Shown piece by piece: positions 53,987 through 62,260 of a stretch of DNA of 64,000 nucleotides. A program made the translations under genes and the position numbers. The notes beneath the pieces were generated by a model that was not told the origin of the DNA, made no database searches, and saw only the letters and a program-made list of their open reading frames with translations. Each line of letters begins with the position of its first letter. The first letter of the stretch is position 1. The stretch comes from Treponema sp. UBA4873 (GTDB lineage Bacteria; Spirochaetota; Spirochaetia; Treponematales; Treponemataceae): NCBI GenBank assembly GCA_002399405.1, contig DHDP01000011.1, positions 62,001-126,000 on the forward strand. The letters run 5' to 3'.

Positions 53987-54016
53987 AAATAAAACAGCCT
54001 GCCACGGATGGCAGGC
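53987..54016 (-). terminator. groEL terminator
   Basis: Stem GCCTGCCA/TGGCAGGC with a 4-base loop (53997-54016), followed on the minus strand by TGTTTTATTT. Confidence 0.75.
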
Positions 54017-54024
54017 CTTGTGTT

Positions 54025-54078
54025 GCACCATTCTGCTGTGCAGAATGGTGCCATGTATTAAAAATACATGGATGTATT
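54025..54078. repeat. Two further inverted repeats behind groEL
   Basis: A perfect 12-bp hairpin GCACCATTCTGC/GCAGAATGGTGC with a 3-base loop (54025-54051), and next to it an inverted pair of ATGTATTAAAAATACAT-like units (about 54053-54090) that includes the groEL stop codon. With the terminator downstream, the groEL message would end in three stacked structures, which may protect its 3' end. Confidence 0.6.
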
Positions 54079-54079
54079 T

Positions 54080-55711
54080 TTAATACATCCCTCCCATGTC
54101 TCCGCCTGCAGGAGCTGCGGCCGGAGTTTTCGGTTCAGGAATGTCGGTAATTGCGCACTCTGTCGTAATGAGGGTACCGGCAATCGAAACAGCGTTTGTG
54201 AGAGCCGAGCAGGCGACTTTTGCTGGATCGATAATACCTGCATCCATCATGTTCTTCCACTCGTTCTTCGCAGCGTCGTAACCGACGCCTTTCTTCTCTG
54301 ATTTCGCCTTATCGGCAATAACGGCACCGTCGACACCTGCGTTGTCTGCAATCTGGCGGATAGGCTCCTCACATGCGCGGCGTACAATCTTGAAACCGAC
54401 TTTCTCGTCTTCGGTAAGATCTGCCGGAATCGGTTCGAGGACTTTTGATGCTTCGAGCAGTGCAAGACCGCCGCCGGAAACGACACCGCCTTCGAGAGCT
54501 GCGCGCGTAGCCGCAATCGTATCTTCGACGCGGAACTTCTTCTCTTTCATCTCTGTCTCGGTCGTAGCACCGACGTTGATGACTGCGACGCCGCCTGAAA
54601 GTTTTGCAAGGCGCTTCTGGAGCTGTTCCTTGTCGTAGCTCGACGTCGTCTTTTCAATCTGAGTCTTGATTTCCTCGACGCGCTCGGAAATAGCTTTTTT
54701 TGTACCGGCACCGCCGACGATAGTCGTATTATCCTTGTCGATTTTTACAGTTCTGGCTTTTCCGAGCATGCTTACGTCGGCACTTTCAAGTTTAAGTCCG
54801 ACTTCTTCGGAAATGACCTGACCGCCCGTAAGTATGGCGATATCCTGCAGCATATCCTTTCTGCGGTCGCCGAATCCCGGAGCTTTGACCGCACAGCATT
54901 TGATTGTGCCGCGGATTGTGTTGAGAACGAGCGTCGTGAGCGCTTCGCCGTCCACATCCTCAGCGATGATGATGAGCGCTTTACCTTCGTTCGCGACTTT
55001 CTCGAGAATCGGAAGGAGGTCTTTCATTGCGGAGATTTTCTTGTCGTAAATCAGAACGTACGCATCGTCGTAATCGGCTTCCATGCGCTCGCGGTCCGTA
55101 ACGAAATATGACGAAATATATCCGCGGTCGAACTGCATACCTTCGACCGTGTCGACTGTTGTGTCCATGTTCTTCGATTCTTCAACAGTGATGACGCCGT
55201 CTTTTCCGACTTTGGAAATAGCGTCTGCAAGCATTTTACCGATTTCAATATCGTTATTTGCGGAGATTGTTGCAATGTTGGTAATATCATCCGCATTTTT
55301 GACAGGTTTTGCACTCTTTTTTACTTCGTCGACAACAAGCTTTACAGCCTTGTCCATACCGCGCTTAATCTCAATCGGAGTCATTCCCGCCGCGACTGAT
55401 TTTACGCCTTCACGGACCATCGCATACGCAAGAACCGTTGCCGTCGTCGTACCGTCGCCCGCATCGTCGTTTGTCTTCGACGCAACTTCACGTACGAACT
55501 GGGCACCCATGTTCTCATACGGATCCTTAAGTTCGATTTCCTTTGCAACTGATACGCCGTCTTTCGTAATAGTCGGCGAGCCGTACTTTTTGTCGAGCAT
55601 AACCATGCGTCCGCACGGTCCGAGCGTAACTTTTACCGCCTTGGAAATCTGTTCAACACCTGAAAGCAGCTTTCTGCGGGCTTCTTCATTAAATAACAAC
55701 TGTTTAGCCAT
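54080..55711 (-). CDS. groEL: Chaperonin GroEL
   Basis: A 543-residue chaperonin ring subunit. It has the N-terminal AKQLLFNEEARRKLLSGVEQ, the ATP-binding LGPCGRMVMLDKKYGSPTITKDGVSVAKEI and DDAGDGTTTATVLAYAMV, the apical region, and the conserved VVSGGGLALLEAS. The C-terminus is PAAAPAGGDMGGMY, a short version of the usual GGM tail. The length is standard. It has its own promoter region, a ribosome site (GAAGGAG) and a terminator, and is not linked to groES. Confidence 0.98.
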   Translation of the reverse strand: MAKQLLFNEEARRKLLSGVEQISKAVKVTLGPCGRMVMLDKKYGSPTITKDGVSVAKEIELKDPYENMGAQFVREVASKTNDDAGDGTTTATVLAYAMVREGVKSVAAGMTPIEIKRGMDKAVKLVVDEVKKSAKPVKNADDITNIATISANNDIEIGKMLADAISKVGKDGVITVEESKNMDTTVDTVEGMQFDRGYISSYFVTDRERMEADYDDAYVLIYDKKISAMKDLLPILEKVANEGKALIIIAEDVDGEALTTLVLNTIRGTIKCCAVKAPGFGDRRKDMLQDIAILTGGQVISEEVGLKLESADVSMLGKARTVKIDKDNTTIVGGAGTKKAISERVEEIKTQIEKTTSSYDKEQLQKRLAKLSGGVAVINVGATTETEMKEKKFRVEDTIAATRAALEGGVVSGGGLALLEASKVLEPIPADLTEDEKVGFKIVRRACEEPIRQIADNAGVDGAVIADKAKSEKKGVGYDAAKNEWKNMMDAGIIDPAKVACSALTNAVSIAGTLITTECAITDIPEPKTPAAAPAGGDMGGMY

Positions 55712-55867
55712 AGTAATGCAACTCCTTCTATCACTGACTTTACTTTTTAGAGACTACAGTAAAGCATTTTTATTGTTTACCATAAAAGATATAAAAAAAA
55801 AGGCGTTATGGCAACTTTTTTCAGCAAAAAACGCATAAATTTGTCCTTTTAATGCGAATTCTATTGT

Positions 55868-56734
55868 ATGAAAAGTATACGTTCTATAATACCGGCCGCG
55901 GCATGGCTTATTCTTTCCACCGCCCTCCCGTCGTGTTCCGCTGATGCGGGATTTCCGCTCCGGACTGAATCCGTCCTATTCACACTTCCCTCTTGGCCGC
56001 CGGAAAACGACGTGTCGTATCCGCCCGTTTCGTACTGGGACGTGCGGTACTGTGCAGGAAACTCTTCAGGCACGCTCACGCTCGGTGCAGAGGACGCGGC
56101 GGATGTGTCGTTCACACTTCAACTGGCTGCAGATACTCCGTGTGCGGTTTGTGCGCAGCCCGTCACTCTGCACGGAAGTACGGAATCGGCATTTTTCAGA
56201 CCAGCAGGATGTGTGTACCCGGCGGAGAGCAGCATTACATGGGAAAACGGATTTCCCGCATCAGTCTGCATGCAGCTGTACCGCGCGTCGGAAAACAGCG
56301 GAGAAGATACGGCGGAATACCTTGCACAATTCAACTGGAAAAAGTTCTGCAGCGCGCTGGCAGAAAAGGCCGCGGCGGACGGTCCCGGGTGGAATCCGTG
56401 GATGCTCGACAGGACGGCAGTGTGCAGCGCCGTAGCCGCCCGTTCGTTCAGCTCGACGTTCCTTACAGCGAAAGACTGCTTCACTGTAGAAACAACGATT
56501 CTCTCCGACATGGCATCCGAGGTTTCCTCAGGAACGGACGGAGAACCGCTGTTAATTCCGCGGTACGTACCTTCGTACAGGGAACAGCGCGAAACAGGAA
56601 CCGCCGTTCTTAAAACGGGAACGGCGAACAGCTATCTCTATACCATGCGAACAATTGCAGTAATTACCGGCTCCGACGCGGACAGCGTGACACTTGAAAT
56701 TACGGCTGTCCCGCTATACACTGGAAAACAATGA
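55868..56734 (+). CDS. Hypothetical lipoprotein, first of an envelope cassette
   Basis: A 288-residue predicted lipoprotein. The signal peptide MKSIRSIIPAAAWLILSTAL ends in the lipobox LPSC with C23 as the expected lipidated residue. The mature part is rich in Ser, Thr, Ala and Cys (several cysteines, so disulfides are possible), with beta-type character. No domain recognised. It overlaps the next gene by 4 bases (ATGA), so the two are probably co-translated. Divergent from groEL. I recall hypothetical genes at this position after groEL in T. pallidum, unverified. Confidence 0.75.
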   Translation: MKSIRSIIPAAAWLILSTALPSCSADAGFPLRTESVLFTLPSWPPENDVSYPPVSYWDVRYCAGNSSGTLTLGAEDAADVSFTLQLAADTPCAVCAQPVTLHGSTESAFFRPAGCVYPAESSITWENGFPASVCMQLYRASENSGEDTAEYLAQFNWKKFCSALAEKAAADGPGWNPWMLDRTAVCSAVAARSFSSTFLTAKDCFTVETTILSDMASEVSSGTDGEPLLIPRYVPSYREQRETGTAVLKTGTANSYLYTMRTIAVITGSDADSVTLEITAVPLYTGKQ

Positions 56735-57900
56735 AACACCGTTATTTTGCAGCGGTTCTGCCGCTTTTCATACTTTTTTCGTGCAGCAAGGCAAAGCAGC
56801 CGGACACTGAATCTTCCGATGTGCTTCTTACGGCGGACGATCACGCATGGTACAGCTTTTCGGACGGCTCACTCGTAAAAACGACTGCGCCTCAGGACGC
56901 CCCTTTACAGCCCGAAAGACCGTGGACGGAAGCCGTACGGATTTCGTCCGCATCGAGCGCGACAGGAGACGGCAGTACGATTCCGGCTGCGTACGCGCTT
57001 GTAAACAGGACGGGCGTGCTTGTTTTCAACGGCGATAAAATGCATCTGTATGCCGACACGGCCCTTTTTGCGGACAGAAGCGCGGATAATATCGTCTTTC
57101 AGAACGACACACCGCTTTTCTCACTATATAAGAGCACATTCTTCAACACAACCGTGAAAACAAATCAGCAGGAAGACAAACTGCATCCTTTTCTTGCACA
57201 GTTCGATCCGTCATCCCGTATTGTCTATCCCGTCATAAGCTGTGCGAATCTGGGACTTGGAGCCGAATCCGAAGTGACTGATTTTATCTGGGACGGAAAT
57301 ACGTTCATCTGTTCCGTGAAGACAGAAACGGATGCAAAAACCGATTTCCGGTATCTTTCCGTACAGCCGAAAGCGCCGCTTCTTTCGCTCACGCCTGTCA
57401 GCGCGGGAAAAAATCTGCTGATATCGCCGACCGACAGGGAATCGTTCCGCTCGCAGAAAACACCGAAGCCGTTCGGAACTGCGCCCGACCGGTTGAAAAA
57501 GATGCTTTCGGTTCTGCCGGCAGAGACTGCCTTCTATATTACCTGCAGTACGACAGGAGGTCATTCTCCCCGCCAGTACCTGAAACAGCAGCCCGACGAC
57601 GATTCAGTCCCTCTCAATGCCCAGGCACTTCTTGCAGACACGTATGTCTGCGCCATGTTCAGCGACGGAACAACGTATATCAGCGGCGCACTATTCGGCA
57701 GGCATATCATACAGAACGGAAAAACGAGCGCATTCAGACTACCGAAACTTCCCTCAGGTTACGAATATTCGGTATTCACGATTTCAGGCACAACACTGTA
57801 TGCGGCGTGGGAAGAAACTTCTTTCTATAAGACTGGCAGGAGCGGCTTTATTTCGGTAGATCTCGACAGGATTCTCTATAACAAGTCCGGAGACAACTGA
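56731..57900 (+). CDS. Hypothetical lipoprotein, second of the cassette
   Basis: A 389-residue predicted lipoprotein: signal peptide MKHRYFAAVLPLFILFSC with C18 in the lipobox (LFSC). The mature part has repeated beta stretches with aromatic residues (HAWYSFSDGSLVK, then GVLVFNGDKMHLYADTALF, then YEYSVFTISGTTLYAAWEE). That spacing would suit a beta-propeller-like fold, but this is a guess. It is coupled at both ends: a 4-base overlap with the gene before and a one-base overlap (TGATG) with the gene after. Function unknown. Confidence 0.75.
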   Translation: MKHRYFAAVLPLFILFSCSKAKQPDTESSDVLLTADDHAWYSFSDGSLVKTTAPQDAPLQPERPWTEAVRISSASSATGDGSTIPAAYALVNRTGVLVFNGDKMHLYADTALFADRSADNIVFQNDTPLFSLYKSTFFNTTVKTNQQEDKLHPFLAQFDPSSRIVYPVISCANLGLGAESEVTDFIWDGNTFICSVKTETDAKTDFRYLSVQPKAPLLSLTPVSAGKNLLISPTDRESFRSQKTPKPFGTAPDRLKKMLSVLPAETAFYITCSTTGGHSPRQYLKQQPDDDSVPLNAQALLADTYVCAMFSDGTTYISGALFGRHIIQNGKTSAFRLPKLPSGYEYSVFTISGTTLYAAWEETSFYKTGRSGFISVDLDRILYNKSGDN

Positions 57901-58631
57901 TGAAACGGTTTCTTCTGCCTGCAGTTTTAGTTCTCTGTGCCGCGGCAGTATCTCTGCATGCAGAAGAAAAAATCAGTATGCCTCTACCTGTTATAAACAC
58001 GCAGTTTGTCGGCCCGGCGTCGTTTAAAGATTTCCTTCACCAGATAGACGTGTTCACTTCTTTTGCGCCGATGTTCATATTGAACACGGAAGCCGGAACA
58101 AAAAGCGCGCCGTCGCCCGTCGTGTATCCGGTCACCATCGGTGCTTCCTGGCCGAACTACTACTTCGTCTCATTTCAGCCGAGACTCTCTTTCTATTATA
58201 ACTACTACCTGTGGAACGACGACGAGCAGATTGCGCTCCCCGCCGAAGTCGAAAACAGAACAGCTACAGCCCTGTCGTTCCTGCTTACGCTGCCGGCAGT
58301 CTTTTCGTTCCACTTTACGGAGAATACAACTCTTGAAGCAGAGGCGGGTATTTCGCTGCTTCTGCGGGCGGGAATTCTTTCAAACGACGTATCGGCGTCC
58401 GACAGCGGCACAAGCGGTTCCGCCGAAAGCGACACGGAGCGTATAAACGAATGGTTCTGGTCGAATGCCCGTTTTTTATACGCCGAAACAGGGGCGTCCT
58501 GGCTCTATGACGTCACCGGCACAATCAAGGCCGGTCCCGAGCTGCATTTCTATCTTCCCCTCGGTTCCCTCTTTTCCGGCCGCGGTATGGACGCCATGAT
58601 GCTGTCAACAGGAATAAAACTGATATTCTAG
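57900..58631 (+). CDS. Exported protein, probable outer-membrane beta-barrel
   Basis: A 243-residue protein with the signal peptide MKRFLLPAVLVLCAAAVSLHA. The mature part alternates polar and hydrophobic/aromatic residues (WPNYYFVSFQPRLSFYYNYYLW, then LSFLLTLPAVFSFHF, then FLYAETGASWLYDVTG). It ends in phenylalanine (GIKLIF), the usual last residue of outer-membrane barrels recognised by BamA. No family name. It starts inside the stop codon of the lipoprotein gene before it, so the two lipoproteins and this protein are likely partners. Confidence 0.72.
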   Translation: MKRFLLPAVLVLCAAAVSLHAEEKISMPLPVINTQFVGPASFKDFLHQIDVFTSFAPMFILNTEAGTKSAPSPVVYPVTIGASWPNYYFVSFQPRLSFYYNYYLWNDDEQIALPAEVENRTATALSFLLTLPAVFSFHFTENTTLEAEAGISLLLRAGILSNDVSASDSGTSGSAESDTERINEWFWSNARFLYAETGASWLYDVTGTIKAGPELHFYLPLGSLFSGRGMDAMMLSTGIKLIF

Positions 58632-58713
58632 CCCGGCGTTTGTTTCAATCACCCCTCCCCGCCGCATGTATAAATGCCGGTAATTATTTCACCCGTAACA
58701 ATTCCCCGTAACA

Positions 58714-58845
58714 GTTGCTTATTCAGTATACAGAAAAGCAGTTCGCGCAGCTGAAAAAATCCACGCGCGACTCTTGCCTATTCTGGCAAGCCGGAACACA
58801 TGGATTTTTTCAGCGTAAGCGAACTGCTTTCCTGTATGAGGTAAC
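58714..58845. repeat. Palindromic structured repeat, copy B
   Basis: Second copy of the element at 53758-53886, inverted. Outer stem ACAGAAAAGCAGTTCGC against GCGAACTGCTTTCCTGT. Middle stem CTGAAAAAATCCA against TGGATTTTTTCAG. Apical stem CTTGCC/GGCAAG. The TTCCGG and AGTCGC pieces flank the apical stem on the minus strand as in copy A. Flanks also match (minus strand: GTTACCTCATACAG at one end; GCAAC shortly after the other). Confidence 0.75.
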
Positions 58846-58872
58846 TAATCCAATGTATTTGTAACCAGGAAA

Positions 58873-60357
58873 ATGTCCGTGTATAATTACCGTTCATTTA
58901 AAGTAGATTTTTACGAGGAAAACAGCGATAATAAAGATATGAGTGACGGACAAAATTTTACCAACGAACTGGAAAGTGCGCTTACCGCGAAAACAGAATG
59001 GTTTAACACTGTATCATTCCCCGATATGCTTGATAATTACAGGCTCCTTCATACCTGTGTCAAGAATTTATACGAACTTCTTGTCGAGCGCTCACTTATA
59101 AAACCTGATCCGTACAAACTTGACAAAAAAATTTCCAAAATCACCGTTCCTGATGATTCACCGTTCATAGAAACCGAACGCGCGACGGTCATGGGGGCAC
59201 GTTTCTCCGATTATGAAACCATGCTCGATTTCGTCTGCACCTATTTCAAATTTTCCGTGGATCATATCGACATTATGCAGATCCGCAAACTTGTGGAATT
59301 GAACAACTGCATCGACTGGACACATTTTTCCGCGAATAATTCGAAAACAAACACGCGCAGCCTTGCAGAACTTATAAACGAGGCGCGCAGTCATTCAGAA
59401 CAGATGGCTTTGAGCCTTATAAACGACTCCATCAATAAGAGTGCCCAGGCTGTCACCTCAATAAATGCGCTGCTCAAAGAGCTTACTGATTTTCAGCGCG
59501 AAGTATACAAGGGACAGCTGCGCAAAGATCTGTTCGAACACCCTTCGTTCAACAAAGTTCAGGCGTTCAGATCGACGGCCGATGAAGCAAACGAAATCAA
59601 ACGTCTGTACCCTGAAGTCATGGGGAAAAAGCCGTTCTATAACGATCTCATCCAGGAAATAATCAGGGAGGACCAGGCGCCGAACAAACAGCAGCTGCAG
59701 CAGGCACTTCTTCAGAAACTGCAGGTAAAGGAGCAGCAGTCCAAAACATCCAAAAAGAAAATCAATACGAAAGGAATGCTTCTGGAAACAGTATTCGTCA
59801 TTTCGGCGCTGGGTCCGCAGCTGGATGCCGTTATTGCAAAAATTCAGGCAAATCACGATATTCTTGCAAGCGAACACAATTCCTTTTTCGACAAATTCAT
59901 AAAAAACCTGCGTAAGGCTTTCAATATTCCCGAACCGAAAGAGGAATACGATCTTGTTATAATAAACCAGAAGACGGATACAAAAAACATCCAGACAATC
60001 GAATACAACACGTTTCTTACAAACCTGGAACGAAAGAAACGGTTCTTCCTTTCGTTCTCAGGAAAGCAGACTGCCGAATACCGGAAAATCGAGTCGTCGA
60101 CGGAAGCTTCCATCCTTGAGTTTGTCAACAAACAGATAAGCGATATGCAGGAAATTCTCGTACTGCTCAATGCGCTCGACGAATATTTCAAAGCAAATTC
60201 CGGAAATCAGGACAAAGACAAAATCAAAGGCCTGAAGATTGAACTTGTCACGATGAAAAACACCCTTATAAAAGCAAATCAAAAACGGGCTGATTATACG
60301 TCCTTCATAGAAGAAGAAGCACAAATGAAAAAACTGGGAATAAAAGATGTCGATTAA
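58873..60357 (+). CDS. Helical cytoplasmic protein of unknown function
   Basis: A 494-residue protein without signal peptide or membrane span, rich in Lys, Glu, Gln and Asn and mostly helical, with coiled-coil-like segments (QQLQQALLQKLQVKEQQSKT and the C-terminal 100 residues). No domain recognised. The ATG at 58873 has a close AGGA; a later ATG (MSDGQNF) is an alternative start. Its end overlaps the OppA-like gene by 11 bases, which ties the two in translation. I recall a hypothetical upstream of oppA in T. pallidum (TP0584-TP0585 region), unverified. Confidence 0.8.
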   Translation: MSVYNYRSFKVDFYEENSDNKDMSDGQNFTNELESALTAKTEWFNTVSFPDMLDNYRLLHTCVKNLYELLVERSLIKPDPYKLDKKISKITVPDDSPFIETERATVMGARFSDYETMLDFVCTYFKFSVDHIDIMQIRKLVELNNCIDWTHFSANNSKTNTRSLAELINEARSHSEQMALSLINDSINKSAQAVTSINALLKELTDFQREVYKGQLRKDLFEHPSFNKVQAFRSTADEANEIKRLYPEVMGKKPFYNDLIQEIIREDQAPNKQQLQQALLQKLQVKEQQSKTSKKKINTKGMLLETVFVISALGPQLDAVIAKIQANHDILASEHNSFFDKFIKNLRKAFNIPEPKEEYDLVIINQKTDTKNIQTIEYNTFLTNLERKKRFFLSFSGKQTAEYRKIESSTEASILEFVNKQISDMQEILVLLNALDEYFKANSGNQDKDKIKGLKIELVTMKNTLIKANQKRADYTSFIEEEAQMKKLGIKDVD

Positions 60358-61972
60358 CACACTTAAAAAACTGACAGCGCTTGCAGCTGTCGCCGCAGTA
60401 TGTCTGATTCCGCTCTCCGCGGATCCGGCTGATCCTGAACTTCCCGAAGAGGAACAATCTCAGGAGCAGAACAACGAAACGCCGCCAATCAATCCTGAGC
60501 TGCAGCAGAATTTTACGATTATCGACGCCGTTCATGCATACGATCTGAACCCGCATACGGCGGCGTACAGCTCGGAAGCGCAGATACTTACGGGACTGTA
60601 CGAAGGACTTTTCTCGTATGATCCCGTGTCGCTCGAACCGCAGTATGCGATTGCGACGAACTACCGCATTTCGCGCGACAAGCTCAGGTGGTCGTTTACG
60701 CTGCGCGATAATGCGAAATTCAGCGACGGCTCGCCGATTACCGCGCAGGACGTCCGCGAAGCATGGCTCGATCTGCTCGCGGAGCCCGGCGCGTCGTATT
60801 CCTCGCTTCTGGACGTCATTCAGGGGGCGTACGAATACCGCACGGGAAACGGAAAACGCGAAGACGTTGCAATCAAAGCGGTAAACGACACGACGCTTAC
60901 GATTCATCTTGTACGGCCGGCCAGCTACCTTCCGCGCATTTTATGTCACAGCGCGTTCGCCGTATGCAAAAAGGATCTTTCGGTATTCAGCGGTCCGTTC
61001 AGCGTTGAAAGTTATAAAAACAATACGCTTGTCCTGAAAAAAAACGGCAGCTACTGGGACGCGGCGAACACACATCTCAATCAGATAACAATTCTGCAGT
61101 CCGACAACACCGCCGAAAACGCATACAGTTTTAACACCGGCAGCGCCGACTGGGTGACGGGAAACGCCGACGTTCAGAAACTTCTTAACAAAAATGTTAT
61201 CCAGCTGAACGCCGAATTCGCGACGGAATATCTGTTTTTCAAATGCCGGAATGACAGCATATGGAACAATCCCGCTTTCCGTACGGCGCTGCTTGAAGCC
61301 GTACCCTGGGACAAACTCCGCGAAAAATCGTTCGTAAAAGCCACGACGCTCGTTTACCCGCTCTCGGGTTATCCGCAGGTCGAAGGATATTCGTATACAG
61401 ACGCGGACGAAGCTGCGTCGCTTATGAAAGATGCGCGGGAAAAGGCCGGCATTTCCGCCGATGAAAAGATTCCGCTCGTATTTGCCATAACGGACACTGA
61501 TTTTATGAAAGAGCGCGCGCAGCTGTTCATCGACGCGTGGACGCCGCTCGGAATCGACGTGCAGATTCAGAAGACTCCGGTCGAACGCTACCTTTCGAGC
61601 ATTCCGTCGTGGAACGCGGATTTATTCAGCTACACGTGGATCGGAGATTTTGCGGATCCGCTCGCATTTCTTGAGCTGTTTCAGGGAAATTCCACGCTCA
61701 ACGTGACCGGCTGGTCGAACGGCGATTACGACAAGCTTCTCGACGATGCGGCGCTGTACACCGACGAAAACCGTCCGAAGCTGCTCAGTCAGGCCGAACA
61801 GCTGCTGCTCGACAGCGGAATGATCATCCCGATTTCCCATCCGGTAAGCCTTAACATTATTAATCCTGAAGCCGTGGGCGGATGGACCGCGAACGCGTTC
61901 GATATGCATCCGTTAAAGTATCTGTATAAAAAACAGGTAAAACGGAACATACCGAACATGGTCATGCGCTAA
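60347..61972 (+). CDS. Peptide ABC transporter substrate-binding protein (OppA/DppA family)
   Basis: A 541-residue SBP_bac_5-type binding protein. The signal peptide MSINTLKKLTALAAVAAVCLIPLSA is followed by an acidic Glu/Gln-rich linker. The fold then starts at FTIIDAVHAYDLNPHTAAYSSEAQILTGLYEGLF. Family blocks: LRWSFTLRDNAKFSDGSPITAQDVREAW, NPAFRTALLEAVPWDKL, and NADLFSYTWIGDFADPLAFLELF. No lipobox cysteine, so it is probably soluble in the periplasm. The permease and ATPase genes are not next to it; the downstream gene is convergent. Confidence 0.93.
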   Translation: MSINTLKKLTALAAVAAVCLIPLSADPADPELPEEEQSQEQNNETPPINPELQQNFTIIDAVHAYDLNPHTAAYSSEAQILTGLYEGLFSYDPVSLEPQYAIATNYRISRDKLRWSFTLRDNAKFSDGSPITAQDVREAWLDLLAEPGASYSSLLDVIQGAYEYRTGNGKREDVAIKAVNDTTLTIHLVRPASYLPRILCHSAFAVCKKDLSVFSGPFSVESYKNNTLVLKKNGSYWDAANTHLNQITILQSDNTAENAYSFNTGSADWVTGNADVQKLLNKNVIQLNAEFATEYLFFKCRNDSIWNNPAFRTALLEAVPWDKLREKSFVKATTLVYPLSGYPQVEGYSYTDADEAASLMKDAREKAGISADEKIPLVFAITDTDFMKERAQLFIDAWTPLGIDVQIQKTPVERYLSSIPSWNADLFSYTWIGDFADPLAFLELFQGNSTLNVTGWSNGDYDKLLDDAALYTDENRPKLLSQAEQLLLDSGMIIPISHPVSLNIINPEAVGGWTANAFDMHPLKYLYKKQVKRNIPNMVMR

Positions 61973-61975
61973 AGT

Positions 61976-62260
61976 TCACCTTTCGTGGGCTTTACTCACG
62001 AAACACGCAATTCCTTCCGTTACGTACTTTTTACGCATGTCGGCGACGATTTTTTCTATCTTCGCTTCGTCGTCGTCGCTGCAGTAGACAATCATCATCG
62101 CGTTGAGCTGCGGCCAGATTTCGTCGCCGAGCTTCGGCGTGCTGAATCCCTGTCCCTTTACGGCCGGCAGCTCGGTGAATCTCTGTATCATATTCTGGCG
62201 GAAGGCTTCCGCAAAATCCTCTTCAAGCGCCTGCGAAAATATTAATTCTACACGGTTCAT
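61976..62260 (-). CDS. Small PII-like protein associated with an RND exporter
   Basis: A 94-residue protein with a compact alpha/beta, ferredoxin-like pattern (MNRVELIFSQALEEDFAEAF, then LNAMMIVYCSDDDEAKIEKIVADMRKKY). It resembles small transporter-associated proteins of the PG0541 kind found next to RND pumps. It overlaps the exporter gene by 4 bases, so the two are co-translated. A regulatory role on the pump is inferred from linkage. Confidence 0.7.
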   Translation of the reverse strand: MNRVELIFSQALEEDFAEAFRQNMIQRFTELPAVKGQGFSTPKLGDEIWPQLNAMMIVYCSDDDEAKIEKIVADMRKKYVTEGIACFVSKAHER

